This document shows, piece after piece, positions 1 to 11,589 of a stretch of DNA of 64,000 nucleotides; position 1 is the first letter of the stretch, and every line of letters begins with the position of its first letter. The stretch is from positions 62,001-126,000 of the forward strand of contig NZ_JAAIYO010000013.1 of assembly GCF_014930455.1 (NCBI RefSeq), read 5' to 3'. A program made the position numbers and the translations under genes. The notes under the pieces are model-generated. The model did no database searches and was not told the DNA's origin. It worked only from the letters and a program-made list of their open reading frames with translations. Source of the stretch: Corallococcus soli (GTDB taxonomy: Bacteria > Myxococcota > Myxococcia > Myxococcales > Myxococcaceae).

Positions 1-1307
1 GATGCCTGGGCAGTGCCGCGAGCAACGTCCGGCGCCTCGGGGTCGTGAGCCACGGCCTTCGCGGAGGTGCCGCGCTGCCCCTTGGCGATGTCCGTAGCGG
101 AGGGCGTCTCGGTGGCCTTGGCGGCAGTGGGGGCTTCCCGCTGTCCCCGGGCGATGTCCGCCGCGCTGAGCGTCTCGCCGGCCTTGGTGACAGGGGGGGC
201 CTCCCGCTGTCCCCGGGCGATGTCCGTCGCGCTGAGCGTCTCGCTGGCCTTCGCGGCAGAAGTGCCCTCCCGCTGCCCCCGGGCGATGTCCGCCGCGCTG
301 GCCGGCGCGGATGCACCGTGCTCGTCGCGAGCAATTCCGGTCGCGCTGGGCGCCTCGCCATTCTTCAAGGACGTGGGCTGCGTGGGCACGGCGTCCGTCA
401 CGCCGGAGGCCGGGGCCGCCAGGCCCGCCTTCACGTCCACGGCCCGTTCCCCGGTGGCGGAAGGCACCGCGACGCCGGACGGCTGTGGACCCGGGGACTC
501 CCCGCCGGTGCCCGCCCCGACGGCCTGGACCTCCTTCGCCGGAGCCGGCGTACCCGCGCCCTTCGCGGACGTCGCGCTCCGCGCCGGTGACGTCTCCGTC
601 ATCCGCATGGCCACCAGGCTGATCACCGCCGCCACCGCCGAGCCCACGACGGCCGCCGCCAGCGCCACGACGACGACCCCCACCGGACGCTTCCCGGCGC
701 GCGTCCGGATGGGATCCAACGTGGTCTTGATGACCGCCGGAGACGGGCCCGAGCCGCGCAGGCGCAGCATGGCGTTGCCCAGGCTCAGCTCGTCTCCGGG
801 TTGGATCTCCACCTCGCCCTTGATGCGCGAGCGGTTGACGAACGTGCCGTTCTGGCTGCCCAGGTCGCGCACCGCGAACGCGTTGCCGCGCCGGGTGAGC
901 TGCGCATGGCGCCGGCTGATGGACGCGTGCTGGAGCCGCAGGTCGGACGTGGACGAGCGCCCCAGCGTGATGGAGCCTTGGTGCAGCGGCACGAGCTGCC
1001 CCGCGCCCGGGCCCCGCTCCACGTACAGGAACGCGGGCGCCAGACCCGGATCCGAGTACTCCTTCTGCCAGTCGTACCGGGGCGACAGCTCGCGGTCGGA
1101 CTTCGAGCGCTCGCCCGGCCCACGCCGCTTCACCCGCCGGGAGCCCGCCGGATACTGCGGCACGCGCTGGGGCCGCGGATCATCCGCCTGGAGGGGCGCC
1201 ACCTCGTCGTCGTCGAACGGGAGCTCCTCCGCCGGGTCCTCCTTGGTCGCCTGCTGCCCCGGCGGGCGGGGAGGGCGCGGTGGACGCTTGGGATTCGGCG
1301 GAGCCAT
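1..1307 (-). CDS. FHA-domain membrane protein with tandem 22-residue repeats (3' end outside window)
   Basis: Read from an ATG at 1307-1305, the open frame runs 435 codons to the window edge without a stop, so the C-terminus is missing. Residues 1-90 are Pro-, Arg- and acid-rich and probably disordered and cytoplasmic. Residues about 92-185 form a forkhead-associated domain: the phosphothreonine-binding signature is visible as LGRSSTSDL, SISRRHAQL and SQNGTFVN. A single hydrophobic segment (RPVGVVVVALAAAVVGSAVA, about 205-230) would anchor it in the inner membrane. The remainder is Ala/Pro/Thr-rich and ends in at least four copies of a 22-residue repeat. FHA domains bind phosphothreonine proteins and myxobacteria carry many Ser/Thr kinases, so a role in kinase signalling is likely but inferred. 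It is divergent from cysS. Confidence 0.85.
   Translation of the reverse strand, partial: MAPPNPKRPPRPPRPPGQQATKEDPAEELPFDDDEVAPLQADDPRPQRVPQYPAGSRRVKRRGPGERSKSDRELSPRYDWQKEYSDPGLAPAFLYVERGPGAGQLVPLHQGSITLGRSSTSDLRLQHASISRRHAQLTRRGNAFAVRDLGSQNGTFVNRSRIKGEVEIQPGDELSLGNAMLRLRGSGPSPAVIKTTLDPIRTRAGKRPVGVVVVALAAAVVGSAVAAVISLVAMRMTETSPARSATSAKGAGTPAPAKEVQAVGAGTGGESPGPQPSGVAVPSATGERAVDVKAGLAAPASGVTDAVPTQPTSLKNGEAPSATGIARDEHGASAPASAADIARGQREGTSAAKASETLSATDIARGQREAPPVTKAGETLSAADIARGQREAPTAAKATETPSATDIAKGQRGTSAKAVAHDPEAPDVARGTAQA
66..330 (-). repeat. 66-bp tandem repeat array encoding 22-residue units
   Basis: The segment gatgtccg recurs at 87, 153, 219 and 285, an exact 66-base period. On the minus strand it encodes units beginning DIARGQRE followed by a variable stretch and KAxETLSA. 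The period is a multiple of three and the units are in frame with the FHA protein, so this is a protein repeat lying beyond the membrane segment. The copy nearest the window edge is the most diverged (DIAKGQRG). Confidence 0.85.
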
Positions 1308-1481
1308 GCGGGCCATTCTCCCAGGTTGCGGGGCCGCGAACAGGGCCCCCGGCGGCGTTTTCCGTGGTTGTCCAACGCTTCCGGCGTCTAAGGCTGGCCT
1401 GTGTGGGACTGGGGATCCTAGAGTGTGTACCGCGCCGCGCAAGTGTCGCGCCCGCCCCGCTCCCCAGGAGGACCCTCCACC

Positions 1482-2951
1482 GTGGCCCCCCCATCCATCC
1501 GGCTCTTCAACACGTTGTCCATGCAGAAGGAGCCGCTGGAGCCGCTCGTGCCCGGCGAAGTGAAGGTCTATGTCTGTGGGCCTACGGTCTACAGCTACAT
1601 CCATATCGGGAACGCGCGCACCTTCACGTCGTTCGACGTGGTGGTCCGGTACCTGCGCTACCGGGGCTTCAAGGTGACGTACGTGCGCAACTTCACGGAC
1701 GTCGACGACAAGATCATCAAGGCCGCGCACGAGACGGGGGAGACGCCCGTGGCGCTCGCGTCGCGCTTCGTGGAGATCTTCCGCGAGGACACGCAGGCGC
1801 TGCGCCTGCGCGAACCGGACGTGTCCCCGCGCGTGAGCGAAACCATCCCCGAAATCGTCGCCCTCATCCAGACGCTGGTGGACAAGGGCTTCGCCTACGA
1901 GGCGAAGGGCGACGTGTACTTCGAGGTCGGCAAGGACGACGACTACGCGAAGCTGTCCAAGCGCAACCTGGACGAGCTGTGCCAGGGCGAGCGCGTGCAG
2001 CCCGGCGAGCTCAAGCGCGACCCCCTGGACTTCGCCCTCTGGAAGGCGGCGAAGCCCGGTGAGCCCTCCTGGGACAGCCCCTGGGGCAAGGGCCGTCCGG
2101 GCTGGCACATCGAGTGCTCCGCGATGAGCGAGAAGTACCTGGGCCGCTCGTTCGACATCCACGGCGGGGCGTTGGACCTCATCTTCCCCCACCACGAGAA
2201 CGAGATCGCCCAGAGCGAGTCCGCCACCGGCCAGACGATGGCGAAGTACTGGATGCACTGCGGCTTCCTGGACCTGGAGGGCGCGAAGATGTCCAAGTCG
2301 CTGGGCAACGTGGTGCGCCTGCGCGACGCGCTCGCCAAGGTGGACGCGGAGGCCCTGCGCTTCTTCTTCCTGTCCACGCACTACCGCCACCCGCTCAGCT
2401 TCGGGGAGAAGTCGCTCCAGGACGCGGAGATGCGCATGGAGTACTTCTACGAAACGCTGCGCAAGGTGGACGAGCGCGTGACGGGCAAGGACTTCGGCAA
2501 GGGCCCGCTGCACGGCGACCCCGCGCGCTTCCTCGCGGAGTTCGAGTCCTCCATGGACGACGACTTCAACACCGCCGGAGCGCTGGGCGCGCTGTCGGGC
2601 CAGTTCGGCCTGATGAACGAACTGACGGACAAGCCGCCCGTGAAGGACAAGGCGCTGGTGGGCCGCACGCTCCAGGCCCTGCGCGACCAGGTGCGTGAGA
2701 TGTCCCGCGTCCTGGGCCTCTTCGAGGACGACGCCGGGCCGTGGCTGCTGCGCCGCCGCGACCGCGCGGTGCGCGAGCGGGGCATCGACGTGGTGCAGGT
2801 GGAGCGGCTGCTCGCCGAGCGGACCGCCGCGCGCGCCGCCAAGGACTTCGCCGCGGCCGACCGCGTGCGCGCCTCCCTCAAGGACATGGGCGTGGACATC
2901 ATGGACACGCCTGGCGGCACCTCCTGGAAGGTGGCGGCGCCCGCCTCCTGA
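1482..2951 (+). CDS. cysS: Cysteinyl-tRNA synthetase
   Basis: Class I aminoacyl-tRNA synthetase that charges tRNA-Cys in the cytoplasm. The protein is 489 residues, the usual length. The HIGH-type motif is HIGNARTF near residue 41, preceded by CGPTVY (first zinc Cys near 32). HIECSAMS and FPHHENE supply further zinc ligands, and KMSKSLGN lies near residue 268. The GTG at 1482 was chosen because an aggagg ribosome-binding site sits at 1466-1471 and the family N-terminus (SIRLFNT) follows directly; an in-frame upstream start at 1425 would add a Pro/Arg-rich tail without homology. A TAGAGT hexamer at 1419-1424 could be the -10 box of its promoter. Confidence 0.97.
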   Translation: MAPPSIRLFNTLSMQKEPLEPLVPGEVKVYVCGPTVYSYIHIGNARTFTSFDVVVRYLRYRGFKVTYVRNFTDVDDKIIKAAHETGETPVALASRFVEIFREDTQALRLREPDVSPRVSETIPEIVALIQTLVDKGFAYEAKGDVYFEVGKDDDYAKLSKRNLDELCQGERVQPGELKRDPLDFALWKAAKPGEPSWDSPWGKGRPGWHIECSAMSEKYLGRSFDIHGGALDLIFPHHENEIAQSESATGQTMAKYWMHCGFLDLEGAKMSKSLGNVVRLRDALAKVDAEALRFFFLSTHYRHPLSFGEKSLQDAEMRMEYFYETLRKVDERVTGKDFGKGPLHGDPARFLAEFESSMDDDFNTAGALGALSGQFGLMNELTDKPPVKDKALVGRTLQALRDQVREMSRVLGLFEDDAGPWLLRRRDRAVRERGIDVVQVERLLAERTAARAAKDFAAADRVRASLKDMGVDIMDTPGGTSWKVAAPAS

Positions 2952-2995
2952 AAACCCGCTGGGGGCGGCCCGGGAGGCCATGCTACGCCAGGGGC

Positions 2996-4684
2996 ATGAG
3001 GCTCCTCCCGGCGCACCTCCCCGTCCTGTTCGTCGCCCTGTCCTCGGCGTCCGCCCTCGCGGCGGGCGCCCTGCCCATCACGTCCCAGGAGAAGGTGGCC
3101 CAGCAGGCCATCACCCCGGACCTGCTGCGCGCGCACGTCCGCTTCCTCGCGAGCGACCTGCTGGAGGGACGCGGTCCCGGGACGCGCGGCGACGCGCTGG
3201 CGCAGGAATACATCGCCACGCAGTTCGAGGGCCTGGGCCTGAAGCCGGGCGCCCCGGACGGCGGCTACCTGCAGCGCTTCGACCTGGTGGGCATCAACAG
3301 CCATCCGGGCGCCATGACGTTCCAGGCGAAGTCCGGCCGCGTGGAGCTCAAGCCCCGCGAGGACTTCATCGCCGTGTCCGGCGTGCAGGCCCCGGAGGCG
3401 AAGCTGGACGCGTCCGAGCTCGTGTTCGTGGGCTACGGCATCGTCGCGCCGGAGTTCCAGTGGGACGACTTCAAGGGCGTGGACCTCAAGGGCAAGACAC
3501 TGGTCATCCTCAACAACGACCCGGAGGATGATCCGCGCCTGTTCGCCGGCAAGGCGCGCCTCTGGTACGGCCGCTGGGACTACAAATACGAGCAGGCGGC
3601 GAAGACGGGCGCGGCGGGCGCCATCATCCTCCACACCACGCCCAGCGCGGGCTACCCGTGGCAGGTGGTCCGCACGTCGTGGACGGGCGAACAGTTCGAG
3701 CTGCCCGCCGGTGACGCCCCCCGCCTCCAGGTGAAGGCGTGGACCACCGAGGACGCCACGAAGCAGGTGCTGAAGCTCGCGGGCCATGACCTGGAGGCGC
3801 TGCGCGCCGCCGCGCAGAAGCGTGACTTCCGCCCCGTGCCCCTGGGCGTGACGCTGTCGCTGCGCATCACCAGCGAGGTGCACCGCCGGCCCACCGCGAA
3901 CGTGCTGGGCCTGCTGCCGGGCAGCGACCCCACGCTGTCGAAGCAGGTGGTGCTCTACAGCGCGCACCATGATCACCTGGGCAAGAAGGACGACGGCAAG
4001 CCCGGCGACGACGTCATCTACAACGGCGCGGTGGACAACGCGTCCGGCGTGGCCGCGATGCTCGCCGTGGCCCGGGCCTTCACCGCGCTGCCCACGCCCC
4101 CGCGCCGCTCCATCCTCTTCGCCGCGGTGGCCGCGGAGGAGTACGGCCTGCTGGGCTCCGCCTACCTGGCCGCGCACCCGCCGGTGCCCACGGGCCGCAT
4201 CGCCGCCAACGTCAACGTGGACGGCGCCAACATCCTGGGCCGCACGCGCGACATCACTGTCATCGGACTGGGCAAGTCCAGCCTGGACGGCTTCGTCACC
4301 GCGATGGCGAAGACCCAGGGGCGCACGGTGAAGGCGGATCAGCTCTCCGACCGCGGCTTCTTCTACCGGTCGGATCAATTCAACTTCGCGCGCATGGGCA
4401 TCCCGGCGGCCTACTTCGGCAGCGGCATGGACTTCATCGGCAAGCCGGAGGGCTGGGGCCGCGAGCAGCGCGGGACGTGGGAGGCGAAGCACTACCACCA
4501 GCCCTCCGACGAGCTGCGGCCGGAGTGGGACCTGTCCGGCGCCGTGGAGGACACCCGGCTGTTCTTCCTGGTGGGCGCCCAGGTGGCGCGGGCCCCGGAG
4601 ATGCCCACCTGGAACAAGGGCGACGAGTTCGAGGCTGCCCGCCTGAAGTCCCTGGAGGCGCTGAAGGGCGCGCCCGGGAAGTAG
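2996..4684 (+). CDS. Secreted M28-family zinc metallopeptidase with PA domain
   Basis: A 562-residue exported aminopeptidase-type enzyme. It begins with a signal peptide ([20 protein letters not shown]), and a protease-associated (PA) insert falls around residues 130-270. The M28 co-catalytic zinc site is visible: HHDHLG near 323, an Asp in AVDNASG, Glu-Glu in AAEEYG, Asp in VNVDGAN and a final His in HYHQPSDE. The family removes N-terminal amino acids from peptides, outside the cytoplasm. The frame is open further upstream through the end of cysS, but the signal peptide fixes the start at 2996. It lies 44 bases after cysS; I see no clear ribosome-binding site, and the upstream sequence has a TACGCC hexamer ending 7 bases before the ATG. 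Confidence 0.9.
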   Translation: MRLLPAHLPVLFVALSSASALAAGALPITSQEKVAQQAITPDLLRAHVRFLASDLLEGRGPGTRGDALAQEYIATQFEGLGLKPGAPDGGYLQRFDLVGINSHPGAMTFQAKSGRVELKPREDFIAVSGVQAPEAKLDASELVFVGYGIVAPEFQWDDFKGVDLKGKTLVILNNDPEDDPRLFAGKARLWYGRWDYKYEQAAKTGAAGAIILHTTPSAGYPWQVVRTSWTGEQFELPAGDAPRLQVKAWTTEDATKQVLKLAGHDLEALRAAAQKRDFRPVPLGVTLSLRITSEVHRRPTANVLGLLPGSDPTLSKQVVLYSAHHDHLGKKDDGKPGDDVIYNGAVDNASGVAAMLAVARAFTALPTPPRRSILFAAVAAEEYGLLGSAYLAAHPPVPTGRIAANVNVDGANILGRTRDITVIGLGKSSLDGFVTAMAKTQGRTVKADQLSDRGFFYRSDQFNFARMGIPAAYFGSGMDFIGKPEGWGREQRGTWEAKHYHQPSDELRPEWDLSGAVEDTRLFFLVGAQVARAPEMPTWNKGDEFEAARLKSLEALKGAPGK

Positions 4685-4764
4685 GGGGCCGTCTTTCCGT
4701 CTTTTGTCGGACGGACGTGCACGAAGGTTCAGTATGGGCCATCCGGGATGTTAGATCCCTGCCC

Positions 4765-6933
<2,169 letters not shown>

Positions 6934-6944
6934 GAGCCACCCGC

Positions 6945-8900
6945 ATGGACATCCGGCTGCAGGAGAAGCTGGACGCGCTGCCCACCGAGCCCGGCGTGTA
7001 CCTGATGAAGGACAAGCGCGGGCAGATCATCTACGTCGGCAAGGCCATCAACCTTCGCAGCCGGGTGCGCAGCTACTTCACCCGCACCGGCGACACCCGC
7101 GTCTTCGTGTCCATGCTGGACACGATGCTGGGCGACCTGGAGACGGTGCTCGTCCACAACGAGAAGGAGGCCCTCCTCCTCGAAAACGAGCTGATCAAGA
7201 AGCACAAGCCGCGCTTCAACGTCCTGCTCAAGGACGACAAGCAGTTCATCTCCCTGCGCCTGGACCGCCACCAGCCCTTCCCCCGGCTGGAGGTGGTGCG
7301 CAAGTACGAGAAGGACGGCGCGCGCTACTTCGGCCCGTACTCCAGCGCGGGCGCCATCCGCGAAACGCTGCGCCTCATCAACCGCTTCTTCCAGCTGCGC
7401 ACCTGCACGGACCACGTGCTGGCCAACCGCAAGCGGCCGTGCCTGCTCCATCAAATCGGACGGTGCCCGGCCCCGTGCGTCTACCCGGTGTCCCAGGAGG
7501 ACTACCGCAAGAGCGTGGACGAGGTGGCCATGTTCCTGGAGGGCAAGGCGGGGGAGCTCACCGAGGGGCTGCGCATGCGCATGAAGCGCGCGGCGTCCGA
7601 ACTGAAGTTCGAGGAGGCCGCGCGCGTGCGCGACCAGCTGCTCGCCATCGAGCGCAGCCTGGAGCGCCAGAAGGTGGCGACCAGCGACTTCAAGGACCAG
7701 GACGTGTTCGCCTTCCACCGCGAGGGCGACCGCATCCTGTTCTACGTGCTGCACGTGCGGCAGGGCCGGCTCAACGGCGGCCAGGCGTTCCCCTTCGGCA
7801 GCCAGGAGTTCCCGGACGACGAGCTGCTCGCCTCGTTCGTGAACCTCTACTACGACCAGGGCGGCTTCGTGCCGGAGGAGGTCCTGCTGCCGCTGGAGCC
7901 CGGCGACGGCACCGACGGCCTGGAGGCCCTGCTCACCGAGCGCAAGGGCGACCGCGTGCGCGTGTTCGTCCCCAAGCGCGGGGAGAAGCATGAGCTGGTG
8001 AACATGGCGGTGAAGAACGCGGAGCAGGCGTTCGCGGAGCGCAAGCGCACCAAGGACGAGACGGACACGGTGCTCTCGCGGCTCCAGTCCAAGCTGGGCC
8101 TGCGCAACTTCCCGCGCCGCATGGAGTGCTACGACATCTCCCACTTCCAGAGCTCCTCCATCGTCGCCTCGCAGGTGGCGGTGACGGACGGGGAGACGGA
8201 CAAGTCGCGCTACCGCAAGTACAAGATCAAGACGGTGGACAAGCAGGACGACTTCGCCAGCATGTACGAGGTCATCACCCGCCGGCTCAAGCGGGGCCTG
8301 GAGGACCAGGACCTGCCGGACCTGCTCGTCATCGACGGTGGCAAGGGCCAGCTGGCCAGCGCTCACGCGGCCATGAAGGACCTGGGCGTGGAGGGCGTGG
8401 ACGTGGTGGGCCTGGCCAAGAGCCGGGACCAGGAAGTCTTCGACCGCGACGCGGAGAGCGCGAAGAGCCCCGAGCGCGTCTTCGTCCTGGGCCGCAAGGA
8501 CCCCATCGTCCTGCCCCAGAACTCAGCGGAAATGTTCATGCTCACGCGCATGCGTGACGAGGCCCACCGCTTCGCCATCACCTTCCAGGGCAAGTCCATG
8601 CGCAAGAGCGCCATGCGCTCGGCGCTGGAGGACATTCCCGGCGTCGGCGAAGGAAGGCGGAAGATGTTGCTGCGCCACTTCGGTTCTCTCAAGCGGGTGG
8701 GGGACGCCAGCATCGAGGAGCTGGCCGAGGTCGTGGGCCCGGCGATGGCCGAGCGCGTCCACGCGGGGCTGCATGGCGACCCCGAGGACGACACCGAGGA
8801 CCCCGTGCGCGAAGCCAGCCTGGACGACGCGAGCGAACCCGGAGCCGAAAAAGCGGCGCACGAAAAAGCGGATGGAGGGTCGCCACCGGGTGCGGCATGA
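6945..8900 (+). CDS. uvrC: Excinuclease ABC subunit C
   Basis: Nuclease subunit of nucleotide excision repair that cuts on both sides of a lesion marked by UvrB. The 651-residue protein starts with a GIY-YIG nuclease domain ([14 protein letters not shown]). A UVR motif (about 205-240) follows, then the RNase H-like C-terminal nuclease ([19 protein letters not shown]) and a helix-hairpin-helix region ([13 protein letters not shown]). About 45 acidic residues follow. It sits 11 bases downstream of uvrB with a taggag ribosome-binding site, so the two are surely one operon; uvrA is not in the window. Confidence 0.97.
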   Translation: MDIRLQEKLDALPTEPGVYLMKDKRGQIIYVGKAINLRSRVRSYFTRTGDTRVFVSMLDTMLGDLETVLVHNEKEALLLENELIKKHKPRFNVLLKDDKQFISLRLDRHQPFPRLEVVRKYEKDGARYFGPYSSAGAIRETLRLINRFFQLRTCTDHVLANRKRPCLLHQIGRCPAPCVYPVSQEDYRKSVDEVAMFLEGKAGELTEGLRMRMKRAASELKFEEAARVRDQLLAIERSLERQKVATSDFKDQDVFAFHREGDRILFYVLHVRQGRLNGGQAFPFGSQEFPDDELLASFVNLYYDQGGFVPEEVLLPLEPGDGTDGLEALLTERKGDRVRVFVPKRGEKHELVNMAVKNAEQAFAERKRTKDETDTVLSRLQSKLGLRNFPRRMECYDISHFQSSSIVASQVAVTDGETDKSRYRKYKIKTVDKQDDFASMYEVITRRLKRGLEDQDLPDLLVIDGGKGQLASAHAAMKDLGVEGVDVVGLAKSRDQEVFDRDAESAKSPERVFVLGRKDPIVLPQNSAEMFMLTRMRDEAHRFAITFQGKSMRKSAMRSALEDIPGVGEGRRKMLLRHFGSLKRVGDASIEELAEVVGPAMAERVHAGLHGDPEDDTEDPVREASLDDASEPGAEKAAHEKADGGSPPGAA

Positions 8901-8966
8901 TTAAGTTCCGGTTCGGACGCCGGGGGGGCTGGCCGCTGGAACCCGCGACGTTCCTAGGGTTTTTCA

Positions 8967-8996
8967 TTGCGACCATGCTCGGCGCTGATTTATAGC
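8967..8996 (+). promoter_or_regulatory. Candidate promoter for the DUF507 gene
   Basis: TTGCGA (8967-8972) and TATAGC (8991-8996) are separated by 18 bases, in a gap between uvrC and the next gene that is less GC-rich than its surroundings. Each box matches the sigma-70 consensus at 4 of 6 positions. It would give a leader of about 35 bases with a gaggacgagga ribosome-binding site. Confidence 0.35.
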
Positions 8997-9037
8997 GGTT
9001 GAAGATCCGAGCACGTTTGAAGAGGACGAGGACCGAC

Positions 9038-9556
9038 ATGAGGCTGTATCCGAAGGTGATCCCGATCATCTCGCGCGAGGCCATTCAGCAGCTCATGCAG
9101 GACGGGGACATCGAGGTGGAGCCGATGCGCGTGGCTGACGCCGAGATGGACCTGTCGGCCATCATGCGCGAGTACCTCGCCAACGAAGAGCGTGTGAACC
9201 AGGCGACGCGAGAGGCCCTGGAGCGTCGGGGATATGACTACTCCAAGTTCAACCAGGTGAAGCGCGAGATGGCGGACGTGCGCGGCTTCAAGATGGGGGA
9301 CGAGGGCATCGAGTACGTCATCAACCAGATGATCGAATTCCTCCTCATCAGCCGGAACGTGGAGGAGGTCTTCTCTCCCGACAACGTGCTGCGTCAGAAG
9401 ATGTTCCAGGGAATGAAGAAGCACCTGGACGTGGATGACGAGATCGACCGGGAGGCCCGCTCGCGGCTGAAGCACCTGCAGGAAGGCACGAGCGCCTTCG
9501 ACATCGAGTACAACAAGACCGTCGAGCAGATCCGCCGCGCTCGCGGCCTGATTTAG
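9038..9556 (+). CDS. DUF507 family protein
   Basis: A 172-residue charged, helical, soluble protein that matches my recollection of the DUF507 family: N-terminal MRLYPKVIPIISREAIQQL and the central KREMADVRGFKMGDEG. No function is established for the family and none is visible here. The ATG at 9038 was chosen over an upstream in-frame TTG (8999) because it follows a purine-rich ribosome-binding site and the family N-terminus begins here. It has its own candidate promoter and is separated from uvrC by 137 bases. Confidence 0.8.
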   Translation: MRLYPKVIPIISREAIQQLMQDGDIEVEPMRVADAEMDLSAIMREYLANEERVNQATREALERRGYDYSKFNQVKREMADVRGFKMGDEGIEYVINQMIEFLLISRNVEEVFSPDNVLRQKMFQGMKKHLDVDDEIDREARSRLKHLQEGTSAFDIEYNKTVEQIRRARGLI

Positions 9557-9616
9557 TCCGGGGCGTGCCACGGCCCGCTCCGCTGCCTACCTTCAACTCC
9601 AAGGGAGGCAGCGTCG

Positions 9617-10978
9617 ATGGCGGGTCCAATCATCACGAGCATCTTGATGTCCGGTGTCCTGGCGGCGGCGCCAGGGGGCGGCGGGTTCACGTTCGAGGGC
9701 CGGGAGGCCAGCGCGAGGACCGAGCAACCGGGCGGGTACTTCATCCAGGGTTCGCTTCCATTCAGTGACCTGGCCGAGCGCGGTACGGGGCAGGCGTCCC
9801 TGTCCGTGCAGGACCGCGTCGGCATGGCCAACGCCACGTTCGGCGACAAGGCCCAGCTCAGCGCGAGCCTGCGTCTGGGGGGCACGGACTACCGTGTGGA
9901 GCTGACGCAGACGGGCTTCCCGCCCGCCCAGGCGATGGCGCAGGCACCCGCCGGGCCGCTCCCCCAGGCTCCGCCGCACGTCATCGAGGGGGGCGTGCTG
10001 ATGGGCACGCCGCTCTACGGCGACAGCGGCATCGGCTGGCGGGCCACGACGCGGGCGCATGCGGCCATGGCCGTGTGGGGCATTGGCAGCGTGTGGCGCA
10101 ACGGGACGCTGCTGACGGACTCGGCGCTGGTACACGCGGCGGCGCTGGACGCGGGCACGTTCGCGGACGACGACGCCAAGGGCATCCTGCGCCAGGCGCG
10201 CCCGGGTGACGCGGAGCTGGTGGTGGTGGTGTGGAACCTGCCCGCGGAGCAGGAGCCGCGCGGGTTCCTCCAGTTCGTCTTCGACGAGGTCTCCATCGAG
10301 GTGGAAGGGGTGGCGGTGTCGAGCGTGGCGGTGGTGCCGAGCGAAGGGGCGCTGCCGGCCGACCTGGCGACGCTCACGCCGGTGGCGCCCACGGCGTTCC
10401 CGACGGCGGTGGCCCCGGTGGCCCCTCCGCGCTTCGCTCCAGCCCCGCAGGGGACGGGAGGCAGCGGGACGTCGGGCACGGGGCCGGTGGGCTCCACGGC
10501 GACGGCGCCCGCGTCACCGGCGGACGCGCCGTCCACGTTCAGCGGCGCGTTCGGGCCGGCCGCGCCGGCGAATCCGCCCGCGATCGTGTCGGGCGTGGCG
10601 CCGGGCTCCACGGACACGGTGGGGCAGGGGACGTTCGCCACGCCGCCCACCGTGGGTGGGGTGTCCGTGGGGGGCTTCACGACGCCGCAAATCTCCCCGC
10701 CGGACTTCAACAACTTCGTCGGCACCGGCCAGGTGAGCCCGGGAATCATCGCCACGGTGCCGCCGCTGTCGCAGTCCTCGAGCACGCCGCCGTCGCCCAT
10801 CCTGGGGACGCCCGCCCCGCTCAACACCGGCACGCCCACGCCGCTGCTGACGACGCCCGCGCCGCTGAACGCCTCGCCGAGCACCGCGCTGCCGGCCACG
10901 CCAGCTCCGGCCAACGCCGCGCCCGCGACAGGTGCCCCGGCGACCCCTGCCGCTCCGGCAGCCCCGGCCGGGCGCTGA
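9617..10978 (+). CDS. Unknown protein with Pro/Ala/Thr-rich C-terminal half
   Basis: I do not recognise this 453-residue protein. The N-terminus (MAGPIITSILMSGVLAAAPG) could be a short export signal, but there is no basic n-region. Residues about 20-250 look like a folded beta-rich region (VQDRVGMANATFGD, ELVVVVWNLPAEQ). From about 255 to the end the sequence is low complexity, rich in Pro, Ala, Thr and Val, with recurring TPAPLN and APAxPA motifs and no charge. Such tails are typical of cell-envelope spacer regions. The start is supported by a ggagg ribosome-binding site at 9604-9608, and a TACCTT hexamer at 9588-9593 could be its -10 box. Confidence 0.7.
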   Translation: MAGPIITSILMSGVLAAAPGGGGFTFEGREASARTEQPGGYFIQGSLPFSDLAERGTGQASLSVQDRVGMANATFGDKAQLSASLRLGGTDYRVELTQTGFPPAQAMAQAPAGPLPQAPPHVIEGGVLMGTPLYGDSGIGWRATTRAHAAMAVWGIGSVWRNGTLLTDSALVHAAALDAGTFADDDAKGILRQARPGDAELVVVVWNLPAEQEPRGFLQFVFDEVSIEVEGVAVSSVAVVPSEGALPADLATLTPVAPTAFPTAVAPVAPPRFAPAPQGTGGSGTSGTGPVGSTATAPASPADAPSTFSGAFGPAAPANPPAIVSGVAPGSTDTVGQGTFATPPTVGGVSVGGFTTPQISPPDFNNFVGTGQVSPGIIATVPPLSQSSSTPPSPILGTPAPLNTGTPTPLLTTPAPLNASPSTALPATPAPANAAPATGAPATPAAPAAPAGR

Positions 10979-11000
10979 CGCGGCTTCGGGCCCTCAAGAA

Positions 11001-11027
11001 GGGTCGAGGCCCCAAGGCCTCGGACCC
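11001..11027. terminator. Inverted repeat after the Pro/Ala-rich gene
   Basis: gggtcgaggcc (11001-11011), loop ccaa, ggcctcggaccc (11016-11027): an 11-bp stem with one bulged base and a 4-base loop, 22 bases after the preceding stop codon. No T-run follows, so it is a terminator-like hairpin rather than a canonical intrinsic terminator. Confidence 0.5.
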
Positions 11028-11126
11028 TCCTGGGGGCTCGTCGTCTCCGCTTCGGACGCAGCGGATGGCTGCCGCACCCCTGCGCTGGCGTGGGGCTTTC
11101 GCACCGGAGGGCAGGCGGTGGGAAAA

Positions 11127-11154
11127 TTGACCGGACGCTACGGGCCTGTAGCGT
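11127..11154 (+). promoter_or_regulatory. Candidate promoter with -10 box abutting the start codon
   Basis: TTGACC (11127-11132), 16-base spacer, TAGCGT (11149-11154). The last T of the -10 box is 7 bases before the ATG at 11162, so transcription would begin one base before the start codon. No ribosome-binding site is present in the 7 intervening bases. Confidence 0.45.
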
Positions 11155-11161
11155 CCTGGGC

Positions 11162-11512
11162 ATGCCCTCTCCCGTCGCAGCCCTCGCCACCACCGCGATG
11201 TTGCGCCGCACCGACCCCGTCAGCGGGGCGGTGGAGCGTCTGGCCCAGGCGCTGCCAGCGCGCGCGGACGCCACCGTCCTGCTGGACTTCGTGGAGGACG
11301 ACCTTCGCGAGGGACTGGACGCACTGGGCGACGTGCAGGCCCACTTCCACGACCTGCTCCAGGCCCTCCAGCGTGACACGCTCACGCCGGGGGCCCTGTT
11401 GAACGCGGGCGAGGACCTCCATGTGCTCCAGCGCCTGGAGGACCTTCACGAAGCGGTGACACACCTGCGCCGCCGGATGTCCCAGGCCGCCGGGATGATG
11501 CGCCGCGGGTAG
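11162..11512 (+). CDS. Small helical protein of unknown function
   Basis: A 116-residue protein I cannot assign. It is predicted all-helical from its pattern (LLDFVEDDLREGLDALGDV, LHVLQRLEDLHEAVTHLRRR), with heptad-like spacing and no signal or membrane segment. The ATG at 11162 is placed immediately after a good promoter-like pair rather than after a ribosome-binding site. Codon use matches neighbouring genes. It converges on the DUF3108 gene, and a hairpin separates the two. Confidence 0.6.
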   Translation: MPSPVAALATTAMLRRTDPVSGAVERLAQALPARADATVLLDFVEDDLREGLDALGDVQAHFHDLLQALQRDTLTPGALLNAGEDLHVLQRLEDLHEAVTHLRRRMSQAAGMMRRG

Positions 11513-11528
11513 TCCTCGCGCCCCAGGA

Positions 11529-11564
11529 GGCCCCCTTCGTTGGCGTCAGTCTCGAAGGGGGGCC
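11529..11564. terminator. Convergent-gene hairpin
   Basis: ggcccccttcg (11529-11539) pairs with cgaaggggggcc (11553-11564) around a 13-base loop. A second small hairpin (gcgggg/ccccgc, 11572-11588) follows at once. They lie between convergent stop codons at 11512 and 11590, consistent with bidirectional termination. Confidence 0.5.
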
Positions 11565-11589
11565 GGCTTGAGCGGGGCTCAGCCCCGCG

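Noticed and set aside
66-330. Tandem repeats considered as a CRISPR array
   Set aside because: Units are contiguous, 66 bases, in coding frame, and lack unique spacers.
67-1563. A 498-codon plus-strand frame opposite the FHA gene
   Set aside because: The opposite strand encodes a clear FHA domain and the plus frame has random composition and runs into cysS.
2741-2995. Upstream extension of the M28 peptidase frame
   Set aside because: It overlaps the end of cysS in another frame; the signal peptide at 2996 marks the true start.
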